Notes: generated by a model not told the origin, from the letters alone. Numbered from the stretch's first letter, positions 7,789 to 16,484 are shown. The stretch is 64,000 nt of DNA from Manganibacter manganicus (GCF_002075885.1 NZ_MDET01000016.1:1-64000), one strand, 5' to 3'. Numbers and translations: made by a program.

Positions 7789-8695
7789 GGCCTATCTGCG
7801 GCAGGTCGAACTTTTGGTGCGCACGCTGCCTTTCATCGCGCGCCAGGAGGTTTTCGCACTGAAGGGTGGAACGGCAATCAACCTCTTTTATCGAGACATG
7901 CCGCGGTTGTCGGTCGACATCGATCTCATCTACCTGCCGGTTGAAGATCGGGAGACCACCCTCAAGGGCATCGATGGAGCCCTCGAGACCATCCGTGTCG
8001 ATCTACAACGCGGTCTGCAAGGAGTGGTCGTGCAGAGGATCGCCGGCGGCGGCAACAGCGATACCCGTGTCCTCGTGCGGCAGGGCAATACCGCGATCAA
8101 GATCGAGACGTCGCCGGTTGCACGAGGCTCCGTCCACCAACCAGACCTGCGGCGGGTCAGCGCCACGGTCGAGGACACCTTCGGATTCGCCGAAATGCAG
8201 GTCGTCGCATTCGAGGATCTTTTCGGCGGCAAGCTGCACGCGGCGGTCGACCGGCAGCATCCTCGCGACCTGTTCGACGTGAAGCTGCTTTATGAGAACG
8301 AGGGCCTGACGGATTCGCTGTTCCGAACGTTCCTGGTCTATGTCGCGAGCTCCGGCCGGCCACCCCACGAACTAATCAGGCCATCCCTGGCGACCATCGA
8401 CGAAGCTTTTGTCAAGGAGTTCGAGGGGATGACTTCGGAGCCCGTTGATTGCGACGATCTGCTGATCACCAGATCCCGTCTCTTCGCCGACCTGACGGAG
8501 AGGCTCGATGATAATGCGATGCGCTTCCTCCTTAGCCTTCATGACGGCGAGCCGGATTTCGAGGCAATCGGCTTACCTCAGGCAGCGCACTTGCCGGCCG
8601 TGCGCTGGAAACTGCTGAACCTTGCAAAGCTGAAGGAACAGAATCGGGAGAAGCATGACCAATTGCGACGGGAGATCGAAAGTCTGCGAAAATAG
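7781..8695 (+). CDS. abiEii: type IV toxin AbiEii, nucleotidyltransferase
   Basis: This 304-residue protein is an AbiEii/AbiGii-type nucleotidyltransferase. The motifs are FALKGGTAINLFYRD (motif I), SVDIDLIYLP (motif II), later IKIETSP, and KLHAAVDRQHPRDLFDVKLL (motifs III-IV). The family transfers nucleotides to target RNA acceptors to block growth. The ATG at 7781 overlaps the abiEi stop and has GGGAG upstream; an in-frame extension to 7628 lies inside abiEi and is not coding. Tight overlap implies translational coupling. Confidence 0.88.
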   Translation: MREAYLRQVELLVRTLPFIARQEVFALKGGTAINLFYRDMPRLSVDIDLIYLPVEDRETTLKGIDGALETIRVDLQRGLQGVVVQRIAGGGNSDTRVLVRQGNTAIKIETSPVARGSVHQPDLRRVSATVEDTFGFAEMQVVAFEDLFGGKLHAAVDRQHPRDLFDVKLLYENEGLTDSLFRTFLVYVASSGRPPHELIRPSLATIDEAFVKEFEGMTSEPVDCDDLLITRSRLFADLTERLDDNAMRFLLSLHDGEPDFEAIGLPQAAHLPAVRWKLLNLAKLKEQNREKHDQLRREIESLRK

Positions 8696-8823
8696 GCTCG
8701 GCGGGTACCGCGTGACATCGAAACATGGTCGCGGCTGTCTCAACTTAACAATTCTCTCACGCCGATCCATTCTTGTCGTCACCGCCGCACAGTTCGTCGT
8801 ACTGGAACAATAGGACCCGCAAT

Positions 8824-9588
8824 ATGCACGTCGACGCCGAACAGCGCCGCAAGGTAGTCGAGTTCAAGAATATCGCTGTCGCGAATTTCTCGAGTTCGAA
8901 TTGGATCGAGCTGGGTTCCCTTACGGATCGATTCGATCTCGTGAACGATCATCCACGGCTGCTGCGGAGTCTGAGTTTCGGCGACGACGATTATGACGGA
9001 TGCGCGCTCCAGGTGTTGATGGCGATGGTGGAGCACGCTCCCGAGAATTTTGGCGAGGTCGAGCGCTACATCACGTCGCGTTTCGGCGGAGGCGGTGAGA
9101 GTGTGTCGAGCACTGTTGGCACCGGACCACGCATCTACTTCCAGCCCGCCGTCTTTTCGGTGCCACGCGAGGCGCCTGACAGCGAACTCGTATCGGCGAT
9201 GATGCCATTCTCCGGTGCGTTTTCGGGCGTCTACGGCGCAATCCAGGAGGCAAGCCGGAATTGTGGCCTGCGCTGCGAACGGGCCGACAACATCTGGAAG
9301 GAATCGGCGGTCATTCAGGATATTTTCGGCCTGATCTTCCGATCCCACGTCGTCATTTGCGACTTCACGGGCAAGAACCCGAATGTATTTTACGAGGCCG
9401 GCATCGCGCACACCTTGGGCAAGCACGTGATTCCAATCACGCAGTCGGCGGACGATATTCCGTTCGACCTGCGTCATCACCGCTATCTCCATTACCTGAA
9501 CAATGGGGAGGGTTTGGCGAGCCTGGGAAGGCAATTGGCAGACCGGCTCCGGTATCTGCGCCGACCGCCGGGTGGCGGTACATTCTAG
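8824..9588 (+). CDS. protein with C-terminal deoxyribosyltransferase/TIR-like domain
   Basis: The C-terminal half (about 123-240) has the flavodoxin-like pattern VSAMMPF ... VICDFTGKNPNVFYEAGIAHTLGK ... DIPFDL, seen in nucleoside 2-deoxyribosyltransferase-like and TIR-like domains. These often degrade nucleotides or NAD in conflict systems. The conserved NPNVFYEAG carries the likely catalytic glutamate (about 191). The first 80 residues are helical, with HPRLLRSLSFGDDDYDGC, and may be a recruitment domain of the effector-associated type. ATG 8824 with AGGA upstream is preferred over the TTG 17 codons earlier. The DUF3800 gene starts 33 bases downstream. A phage-triggered effector role is inferred. 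Confidence 0.65.
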   Translation: MHVDAEQRRKVVEFKNIAVANFSSSNWIELGSLTDRFDLVNDHPRLLRSLSFGDDDYDGCALQVLMAMVEHAPENFGEVERYITSRFGGGGESVSSTVGTGPRIYFQPAVFSVPREAPDSELVSAMMPFSGAFSGVYGAIQEASRNCGLRCERADNIWKESAVIQDIFGLIFRSHVVICDFTGKNPNVFYEAGIAHTLGKHVIPITQSADDIPFDLRHHRYLHYLNNGEGLASLGRQLADRLRYLRRPPGGGTF

Positions 9589-9621
9589 ATTCCCCAAGCA
9601 CCGCACATTGAGGCCTAGATC

Positions 9622-10668
9622 ATGTTTGCCTTCGCGGACGAGACCGGCAACTCTGGACGCAACATATTCGATCAGAATGAGTATTTCCGGCTGGGCGCCA
9701 TCCTGGCCACTACGGACATCGCCCCTGTTGCAAAGGCGGCCATGACTCCCTTCCTCGAACAACAAGGCGTCGACCGGTTTCACGCACATGAATGGCCGGA
9801 GGAGACCGTCGCGGAGCTTGGACATGCGGTTCTGGACGTATTGGACAAATCCGGTGCGTGGGTGTTCAGCCTGACTGAAATCCATAAACCTTATATGGCT
9901 CCAACCAAATTCGTCGATGTGATTTTCGATGCCGGGGAGAACAAGGCCGTGCCCGGCAAGTGGTATTGGGACGAGCTCAATCGTCACGTCCTCTGCCTGA
10001 CGATCGACCGGGCCATGTCCCGGGACACCGCAAAACTCTTCTGGGATTCCTATCTCGTCGATGACTTCACCGGCATCGTCAACTGTGTCGATCTGGTCGA
10101 CGCGGCGTTGGACAGGAGGGCAGCACCGCCGGCGGTCTTGGATGTGATCGGGGGTGCATTCGATTACGCTCGCCAACGGCCAGCCGATTTCACGCTCGCG
10201 AATACCCAGAAAAGGAAGGGGTATCAGGCCAACACTCCGAACGTCGTTGCCTTCACGCGCCTGTTTCAGGCCATCCACGATTTCGCTGCCAAAGAAACCA
10301 GTCCACCCGAGCGGCTCGTTCATGACCAGCAGGACGAGTTTCGCAAAACGCTTGCCGAGACCTATGCTAAGTTTGGGAGTATCATCTGGCACGATTCGAG
10401 CGATGGCGCGTTCCCCGATGCATCACTCGCCGAGTATGAGCTTGCCCGGTTTGAGATGCCATCGTCGAAGGACAACGCCGGGCTCCAGGCAACGGATCTG
10501 TTGCTCTGGGTGGCGCAGCGCACGCCCAGGTCGTTTGAACTCCTCAGGCTCAAAGACACGTTGAAAGGCAAAACAGATGATTTCACGTTGTCGAGGAGGA
10601 TGTCCGAGCTGATCGTCCACGTTCATTTGCTTCGCCACGAGCGGCGACGGGCGGAGCGCAATCTCTGA
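9622..10668 (+). CDS. DUF3800-domain protein
   Basis: This 348-residue protein matches DUF3800, a predicted RNase H-fold family. The N-terminus has FADETGNSG (acidic residues at about 6-7). A middle motif is VHDQQDEFRKTL, and a C-terminal motif is NAGLQATDLLLWV. Family members are common in defence islands and on mobile elements, but their biochemistry is not settled. It follows the deoxyribosyltransferase/TIR-like gene by 33 bases, so the two may act together. It converges on the ABC ATPase gene with a 21-base gap. Confidence 0.8.
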   Translation: MFAFADETGNSGRNIFDQNEYFRLGAILATTDIAPVAKAAMTPFLEQQGVDRFHAHEWPEETVAELGHAVLDVLDKSGAWVFSLTEIHKPYMAPTKFVDVIFDAGENKAVPGKWYWDELNRHVLCLTIDRAMSRDTAKLFWDSYLVDDFTGIVNCVDLVDAALDRRAAPPAVLDVIGGAFDYARQRPADFTLANTQKRKGYQANTPNVVAFTRLFQAIHDFAAKETSPPERLVHDQQDEFRKTLAETYAKFGSIIWHDSSDGAFPDASLAEYELARFEMPSSKDNAGLQATDLLLWVAQRTPRSFELLRLKDTLKGKTDDFTLSRRMSELIVHVHLLRHERRRAERNL

Positions 10669-10689
10669 GCTGGCTTCAGTCGGCTTAAA

Positions 10690-12729
10690 TTAGTCCCCCT
10701 GCCAGGAGCCAAGTTTTTGCAGGATGTAGCCAGGGAAGATCACCTCTTTGCACTCAATGTTGGCCGTTATGCCCTTGAGTGTTTCCAGATCCTCGCTTGT
10801 TGAGAATATGACCTGCTGATCCCGCTTCCTAGCCCCGGCGGCGCGGCTCAAGAGGTTTTGAAAGCTCGGTCGCGAAGAAGATTGCTGACGCGGCTCGTCG
10901 AATAGCAGCATGCCTGGGTGGTTGGTGGGTTTTTCATTGGCAAGTTCGAGCAGGCTGAGTTGATAGGCCCATTTCAGTCGGATGGCATCGCTCGCGGATG
11001 TCTCGAAGCCAATCTCGAACCCTTCCTTCTCCGGCCGGTAGCTGTCTTCGGAGATCGACAACTCAAAGGGCGAGAAAGTGCTGAACCCAAAATCCCTCGC
11101 CTGGCTTTGAACGAGCGCTGTCAGGCGAGCGAGCTTGTCCCGATCGCGCTGGGAAAGTTTCTCCGCCGGAATCTCCGCGCGTTCTTTTAACAGTGCAGCG
11201 TACACATCTTGTAAGGCCCGCAGTCGATCCATGGCATCGTCGAAGATCGCCTGCAACGCTTCGAGGTCCCGCATTCGAGCCTCGCCTCGAATGCGTTCTT
11301 CGATGATGGAGGCGGAAGGGTTTGACCCTGGCGCTACGAGCTCTGATCGAAGAAGCCTGATTTGAGCATAGTAATCGACCAGCTTGCGACCGACTGCTGA
11401 GAGCTGGTCGCGCCGCTCGCTCTCGTCCGCCTGTTCCCTAACCAGGATATCTTCGAACATTTTCTTCTGCGATCGGATGTACTCGATGTTGTCTGAGACA
11501 GGCATCACCGCAGAGATCGCTTCCTGCGACAGCAGCGTGTCGACGAGCGCCTGTTCGCAGGTGGGGCATCTGTCAGGCGTCAGTGCAGCGGTTACACCGG
11601 AGTAGCGCTGCAGCCGCTGGACATCGAGATTCTTCAACAGATCGTCCTCGAGGGCATCGATCCGCCTCTGCAGCGACTGCATGTCGGCCAGCTTCAGCTG
11701 CTGAAGCGCATGAAGCCGAATCCTTTCCACGTTTAGTTCGTCGACCTGCTGGGTCAGCTGCTGAAGCTTTTGCGCCACCTCCTCCGATTGCTCTTCGACG
11801 GCCGGAACAGCCTTGGCCGCCAAGTCAGCAACGCTAGCCCTGAGCTGCGACACGACCGTGCTCAACGGTACCCATTCCTTTGCCTCCGCCAACTGCACAT
11901 GAGCGCTCGACAACGCAGCAGGATCAGCAAGCGGGCTTTCGCTCAGCGCCGCGACCCGTCCGCCACCGCGTGCGAGGAAGCGTTCCAACTCTTGCCTTAT
12001 AACAGACCATTCTTTTGCGTTGGCGGCGATGCGTTCGGCGAGACGTTCGCGCTGCACTTCGAGCTTGTACACATCGAGATCCATGATGAACTCGACGGCC
12101 CGCTTATGGACTTCCCGAATTCTCATATAGGTGGGAATCGCAGCCGGAATTGCCGTCCAGCCGAATTTCTGCTCAACCCAGAACAGGGGGAATACAGTTT
12201 CGAGATAGAGCTTTGTCTCTGGCGCGTCGTACCTTCGGACCTGCGGCAGTCGCCATCCGAGATAACCCTCCAGGAAGTGATGAAAACCATCTTCTCGCTG
12301 GGCAGCACCGGGATCCAGGACAAAGAAGTTTTGTCGCTTGAGGTCGGTCCTTCCCTCCGACAGAGCTGGCCCGAAATCCACCGTAACAAGCCGCGTATCC
12401 GTGCTGGCCTTGACCGCGCGGCTTACGGTAATGACCTGGTTGTCCCCGTTTGCGATCTCAAGCGAAACGCTCGATTCGATCACTTCGACACGCTTCTCTT
12501 CGTCCGTGTTCAAATACGTCGTCATTGCGTGCGGAAGAGGGATCTCGCGCCGGGGGCTCAGCATCCGCTCCAGACCCAAAGCGTACAGCATGCCCTGCAT
12601 GCAGGTTGACTTGCCTTTGGTGTTGTCGGCCCACAATACGGTCAGCCCCGAAACGAACGGAATATCGGCGCCGTATGCGCCATCCGTAGTCACCGCCCGT
12701 AGCCTCAGATGTCGAAAGCGCAGCGTCAT
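10690..12729 (-). CDS. SMC/Rad50-like ATPase of an ABC-three-component (Lamassu-like) system
   Basis: This 679-residue protein has an SMC-like split ATPase. Walker A is WADNTKGKST at about 33-42. Two long coiled-coil arms flank a zinc-hook-like CPTC at about 388. Walker B is MLLFDEPRQQ near 605. The chosen ATG at 12729 overlaps the stop of the middle-component gene (ATGA); a longer frame reaching 13119 runs through that gene and is not used. In Lamassu and related ABC-3C systems the ATPase senses DNA structures and releases an effector. It is the last gene of a three-gene minus-strand operon. Confidence 0.85.
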   Translation of the reverse strand: MTLRFRHLRLRAVTTDGAYGADIPFVSGLTVLWADNTKGKSTCMQGMLYALGLERMLSPRREIPLPHAMTTYLNTDEEKRVEVIESSVSLEIANGDNQVITVSRAVKASTDTRLVTVDFGPALSEGRTDLKRQNFFVLDPGAAQREDGFHHFLEGYLGWRLPQVRRYDAPETKLYLETVFPLFWVEQKFGWTAIPAAIPTYMRIREVHKRAVEFIMDLDVYKLEVQRERLAERIAANAKEWSVIRQELERFLARGGGRVAALSESPLADPAALSSAHVQLAEAKEWVPLSTVVSQLRASVADLAAKAVPAVEEQSEEVAQKLQQLTQQVDELNVERIRLHALQQLKLADMQSLQRRIDALEDDLLKNLDVQRLQRYSGVTAALTPDRCPTCEQALVDTLLSQEAISAVMPVSDNIEYIRSQKKMFEDILVREQADESERRDQLSAVGRKLVDYYAQIRLLRSELVAPGSNPSASIIEERIRGEARMRDLEALQAIFDDAMDRLRALQDVYAALLKERAEIPAEKLSQRDRDKLARLTALVQSQARDFGFSTFSPFELSISEDSYRPEKEGFEIGFETSASDAIRLKWAYQLSLLELANEKPTNHPGMLLFDEPRQQSSSRPSFQNLLSRAAGARKRDQQVIFSTSEDLETLKGITANIECKEVIFPGYILQKLGSWQGD

Positions 12730-13214
12730 AGCAGGTCCTCCAACCGCCAAACGCGTTTCATCAGCGCATCCGTCATGCGTGGCGCCACCTCGCTCAAGAA
12801 CTTGGCCTCCTCCTTCAACGACTCCCCCTCCTCGAGGATAGACTTGGCCATTTTCGCGCCGGCGTCGGTCAGCGAGACCGACGTTCCCTTCTCGATTTTC
12901 ACCAGCTTCAAGGCATGCGCATAGGATACAGCTCGGTTGAGCGATGGTTCGACGCGCACTGAAACCTCGGTCGGTCGATACTCTCCCGACAAAAGCCCAC
13001 GAACTTCCTCCCGGCCCTCCGGCAGCCTCACCGAATGAGCCAGGAACTGAAGTTTCTGAAAGTTGGATTTCTTTGCCCGGCTGTAGAACAGCGCCAAGAC
13101 GAGCACCGCCATGCCCCATGACATGCGCAGATCACCAGGAACGGGATCGGGACGTGCTGTGAAAGTGAACGAACCGCCCAAGATCGCGTTGCGGAGAATT
13201 GATTCACTGGACAT
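12726..13214 (-). CDS. ABC-three-component system middle component
   Basis: This 162-residue protein fits the small winged-helix middle component of ABC-3C systems. It has an N-terminal ILRNAILGGSFTFTARPDPV, a helix with SWGMAVLVLALFYSR, then RAVSYAHALKLVKIEKGTSVSLTDAG resembling a wing and recognition helix. It overlaps the effector gene by 11 bases and the ATPase gene by 4, so all three are tightly coupled. In these systems the middle component links effector and ATPase. No catalytic motif is visible. Confidence 0.75.
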   Translation of the reverse strand: MSSESILRNAILGGSFTFTARPDPVPGDLRMSWGMAVLVLALFYSRAKKSNFQKLQFLAHSVRLPEGREEVRGLLSGEYRPTEVSVRVEPSLNRAVSYAHALKLVKIEKGTSVSLTDAGAKMAKSILEEGESLKEEAKFLSEVAPRMTDALMKRVWRLEDLL

Positions 13215-14121
13215 TTGGGAAATCCAGCGGGCAGCGCATGATCCACTCGCAGATTGAGCCATAGGCAATCTGTTCGGCATTTTCAGTGGACAGACTCGGC
13301 GCCGCGGTCTGCATCGCCGTGATGAGCGCATCGAGCTCCGCGTTCAGGATTTCTCCTGCCGAATCTCCCGGCTGTGGCCCCGCAAATTGAAGACGACGAG
13401 CGCGGCTCCTGATCGCCGACATGACCTTTTCATGGAGGTCCGGCGAGCCCGACCGCAAAGCGTCGAGCAAGGCGTTCCCCTGAAGGAAGGACCTCACCGC
13501 TTCGGCCACGACGTCGTCGAGTTGATCGGCAGCGGCCCGCTTTCTTAGTTTCTGCGTCGCGTTGGCCAAAAGGTCGGACGAGCCAGCGACCCAAGTCGCA
13601 AGTTCCGTTTGGGAGGGGACCGGAATCGACAAGGTGACCTTTGAAAGCGCCGACATGCCGATCGCCACAGCGTCCGTGGGGAAGGCGCTTGGATCTTGAA
13701 TCATCACCTCGATCGCCGGATCAAACGCAACACAGCCCGCGGTGCGGAGATCTTTCGTTTTCTTCGCACAATGCAGATTGACCTCTTTGCTGTCATGGAG
13801 CGGCGCGATCAGGACCCAGTGCCTGATCGGCACTCCGTGAAACATCTTCGCCACTTCGATGTGGTTCGTGAGAAGTTTTCGGAGGTCGATCGTTATCTTC
13901 TTCTTTTGGCGATCGGCACGAGTTGCGATGTCTATCGGCTCGTCAACCGCATAACATTGGTAGGCTACGCAGTCCTTCGTGCAATAACAGTCGATCCCGT
14001 AGTCGCCTTTATGCGCCGCCGGAATCTTTTGCACATGTAGCGGCCCGTGTCGTCCTTGCAGAAGACTGAGGGCGAAAAGCTCCCAGTCGTCTGGATTCCA
14101 GACCTGCACAGCACTCAACAT
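13204..14121 (-). CDS. predicted nuclease effector of the ABC-three-component system
   Basis: The N-terminal 70 residues resemble a restriction-endonuclease-like (PD-(D/E)xK, Cap4/Mrr-related) core: HKGDYGIDCY (D40, D44) followed by CVAYQCYAVD. The usual QxK lysine is a tyrosine here. The C-terminal 200 residues are helical and could contact the ATPase or middle component. It is the first gene of the operon, the position of the effector in Lamassu-type systems. DNA cleavage is inferred; the missing lysine makes activity less certain. Confidence 0.65.
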   Translation of the reverse strand: MLSAVQVWNPDDWELFALSLLQGRHGPLHVQKIPAAHKGDYGIDCYCTKDCVAYQCYAVDEPIDIATRADRQKKKITIDLRKLLTNHIEVAKMFHGVPIRHWVLIAPLHDSKEVNLHCAKKTKDLRTAGCVAFDPAIEVMIQDPSAFPTDAVAIGMSALSKVTLSIPVPSQTELATWVAGSSDLLANATQKLRKRAAADQLDDVVAEAVRSFLQGNALLDALRSGSPDLHEKVMSAIRSRARRLQFAGPQPGDSAGEILNAELDALITAMQTAAPSLSTENAEQIAYGSICEWIMRCPLDFPNVQ

Positions 14122-14195
14122 CCTTCAGGATACCCCCCAAGCTGCAACCTTATCGCCAACGCGTTATAATTCAACGATGAGACACAAATCGCTAG

Positions 14196-14235
14196 CAGGC
14201 TCTTGAAGGAGGCGCTCGCCGCGCCTTGGAGCCTG
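14196..14235 (-). terminator. strong hairpin between scpB and the ABC-3C operon
   Basis: Outer arms CAGGCTC/GAGCCTG enclose inner arms GGCGC/GCGCC with a five-base loop. It lies 38 bases after the scpB stop on the minus strand. There is no T tract, so it is not a textbook intrinsic terminator; it may still separate the two operons or protect a 3' end. Confidence 0.4.
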
Positions 14236-14272
14236 CACTTGGCGGCTTCGCTAGATTCGGGACATAGGCTCG

Positions 14273-14977
14273 CTATTGATCGATGATTGCGTCAGCGTCC
14301 TCCAAGCCGGAATCCGAGAACCTTGGCATGATGTCGCCGGCCAACAGCCTTTCCTTCGACAGCAGGCCCGCGTCTTCCAGCGCCTCGAAATCCGGCAGGT
14401 CGCGCAGCGTGTCGAGCCCGAACTCCAGCAGGAATTCCTTTGTCGTGACATAGGTGTATGGCGCGCCGGGCGTAGGGCTGCGTGGACCTGAGGCGATCAG
14501 TTTTGCGCCGCGCAGATGGCCGATCAGGTCGCGGGATATCTCCTTGCCGAAGAAGGATGACAGTTCGGCCCGGGTGATCGGCTGGAAATAAGCCACGCAC
14601 ATCAGCACCAGCACCTCGGACTGCGTCAGCTCGGACGTCTTCTCACTTCCACCAACCGCCGCACGGATGGCGTCGGCATAGGCCGGCCGGGTCAGGTGCC
14701 GAAAACCGCCGGCGACGGCGACCAGATCGTAAGGGCGGCCACGCAGCTCCTCGCGGATGTCGTCGATGAGCAGATCGATGCTGCAGCTTTTGCCGACGAT
14801 GCGGGCGAGTATTTCGCGGTCGACCGGCGCGCTGGCGGCGAAAATGGTGGCCTCGACGCGGTTCATCCATTCGCGCCAGCGCGCCTCCGGCGGCAGATGA
14901 TCCAGCTCCCGATCAACCAGCATTCGCTGGACATCTCTTTTCTCTCGTGTGCGTCTCGCTTCTGCCATGGTCGTCAC
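14273..14977 (-). CDS. scpB: segregation and condensation protein B
   Basis: This 234-residue protein has the ScpB tandem winged-helix fold (WREWMNRVEATIFAASAPVDREILARIVG, then YDLVAVAGGFRHLTRP, QSEVLVLMCVAYFQPITRAELSSFFGKEIS, GAPYTYVTTKEFLLEFGL). ScpB is a kleisin partner of SMC in chromosome condensation. Here it sits on a repABC replicon without scpA or smc, beside a DUF1403 gene that overlaps it by 4 bases, a pairing recurrent in rhizobial accessory regions. It may be a plasmid-borne paralogue acting on replicon folding or segregation; that role is inferred. Confidence 0.88.
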   Translation of the reverse strand: MTTMAEARRTREKRDVQRMLVDRELDHLPPEARWREWMNRVEATIFAASAPVDREILARIVGKSCSIDLLIDDIREELRGRPYDLVAVAGGFRHLTRPAYADAIRAAVGGSEKTSELTQSEVLVLMCVAYFQPITRAELSSFFGKEISRDLIGHLRGAKLIASGPRSPTPGAPYTYVTTKEFLLEFGLDTLRDLPDFEALEDAGLLSKERLLAGDIMPRFSDSGLEDADAIIDQ

Positions 14978-16014
14978 AGCCCGTAGATGCGAAAGCTCGG
15001 GCGGCCGGACAGCTCACGCACGGCGCCCAGGACAAAAAGCCGGTCGAACAGGCGGCGCAGGCCGCGATCGCTCATCTTTTCGTCTATTTTGTTCCCGCGC
15101 GAGGCGACGAGCGCGTCTTCGTTCAACAACCGGTCGATGATCGCGTCCGCTCCCTTGGCCCGCAGTTTTGGCGCGACGGCGAGGAGCTTGTCCGCCCGGC
15201 GCCCGAGTTCAGCGAAAAGATCAATGGCGCGCAGTGCTGCCCGCGCCTGCGCCGCCAGCAGATTTTTGGCACGCTCAGGATCTATCTCAATGCCTGTCGC
15301 CCCAAAACTGGCTGCCGATCGACGCTGCCCGGCGCCTGTGCCCAAGGCTGCCTCGGGGCCCAGCAGCGGCACCGCGTGTACCCAACCCAGCCGTTGCGCC
15401 AGCAGCGCGTCGGCGAGCCAGGCTCCAAGGACGCGCCCCAAGCCGTGGCGTTCGGCCATCCCGATGGCGCCGGTCATTATTGCCACCGTCCCGTCAGTGG
15501 CGGCGAGCTGCCGGAGATCGTCCATCAGGTCGCTCACGCTTTCGTCGTCACGGGCGTAACCGAATTCTTCCAACAGCGCTGCGAGGTTTTTCGTCGTCAG
15601 TAGTTCTTCAGCCGGCCGAGATGCCAGCCGGCGCCAGGCGAGCAGCAAAAGACCGGCAGGGCCGAGGGTCGTAGACCCGGACAAACTATCGCCGGGGCCG
15701 CTGAAGACAAAAGTATCGCGCAGGGCGCCTTCATCCTCGACGCGGCCTCCCTGCTTCGCCGTTGCCGCGGCCGCCGAAAGCGCCAGCCGCTGCCGCCAGG
15801 CGCCCGCCCATTTTTCTTCCCGGCGCACGACCGCATCGAGGGTGGTCAGCGCCGCGGCCGCGGCAAAGGCGGCATCTTCAAGCGATTGCGGAGCGGCCGC
15901 CGCGGCGCGCAGCCAGGTCGGCACCGGGGCCGCCGGCGCGACCGGGCCTGAGCTCGCGGTGGCCAGTGGGGCATAGTGGATCAATTTCGGGCGGAGAATC
16001 ATCCCTGAGAGCAT
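14974..16014 (-). CDS. DUF1403 family protein
   Basis: This 346-residue protein matches the Rhizobiales DUF1403 family in length and features: an alanine-rich N-terminus with PTWLRAAAAAPQSLEDAAFAAAAALTTLDAVVRREEKWAGAWRQR (in segments), then LGWVHAVPLLG and a C-terminal LRRLFDRLFVLGAVRELSGRPSFRIYGL ending. No enzymatic motif is seen. It precedes scpB with a 4-base overlap, so the two products probably act together. Start is ATG 16014 or ATG 16002; neither has a clear ribosome binding site. Confidence 0.7.
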   Translation of the reverse strand: MLSGMILRPKLIHYAPLATASSGPVAPAAPVPTWLRAAAAAPQSLEDAAFAAAAALTTLDAVVRREEKWAGAWRQRLALSAAAATAKQGGRVEDEGALRDTFVFSGPGDSLSGSTTLGPAGLLLLAWRRLASRPAEELLTTKNLAALLEEFGYARDDESVSDLMDDLRQLAATDGTVAIMTGAIGMAERHGLGRVLGAWLADALLAQRLGWVHAVPLLGPEAALGTGAGQRRSAASFGATGIEIDPERAKNLLAAQARAALRAIDLFAELGRRADKLLAVAPKLRAKGADAIIDRLLNEDALVASRGNKIDEKMSDRGLRRLFDRLFVLGAVRELSGRPSFRIYGL

Positions 16015-16086
16015 GAATCAGCGCGGCGCTTTTTGCAAGCCATGCGCGCCAAAAGCGCCGTACTTGTCGACACAGTAGAACGAACG

Positions 16087-16111
16087 ATAATGTTGGCTTA
16101 TCGATCATTAT
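16087..16111. promoter_or_regulatory. inverted repeat ATAATG-N13-CATTAT upstream of the DUF1778/GNAT operon
   Basis: The repeat lies between the DUF1403 gene and the toxin-antitoxin pair, in an AT-rich stretch with promoter-like hexamers (TTATCGATCATTATAA). Ribbon-helix-helix DUF1778 antitoxins usually repress their own promoter. Operator function is inferred from position. Confidence 0.35.
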
Positions 16112-16202
16112 AAGAATGTGCGGCATGAAACTGTACAACTTGACGCGGGAAGCCCCGAAACCTACACTATCGGCGTCGTCAACGTTCCTGAAGGAAAAAA
16201 AG

Positions 16203-16484
16203 ATGCCCCGCGGCGCCGTCAGCGACAGCCAGCGCATGTCGTTTCGCATCAAGCCGGCCGACAAGGCCATGATCCTGCGCGCCACCGAAATCGCCGGCGC
16301 CGCCGGCATTACGGATTTCGTGCTGCGCACGGTACTCGAAGCGTCGCGCGACATCATCGAGCGCAACGACCGCATCGTGCTGTCCGAGCGTGACACGCTC
16401 AAGGTCCTGGAAGCGCTGGAGAACCCCCCTGCCCCGAACGAGAAGATGATCGCCGCCGCGCGTGCCCTGCCGGCCGATCTATGA
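16203..16484 (+). CDS. DUF1778 (TacA-like) antitoxin
   Basis: This 93-residue protein has the ribbon-helix-helix start of DUF1778 antitoxins (SQRMSFRIKPADKAMILRAAEI-like) and a C-terminal toxin-binding tail ending ALPADL. The ATG at 16203 has AAGGA upstream; a frame extending to 16116 adds 29 non-conserved codons. Its stop overlaps the ATG of the GNAT toxin gene. In TacAT systems the antitoxin binds the acetyltransferase and represses the operon. Confidence 0.88.
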   Translation: MPRGAVSDSQRMSFRIKPADKAMILRATEIAGAAGITDFVLRTVLEASRDIIERNDRIVLSERDTLKVLEALENPPAPNEKMIAAARALPADL

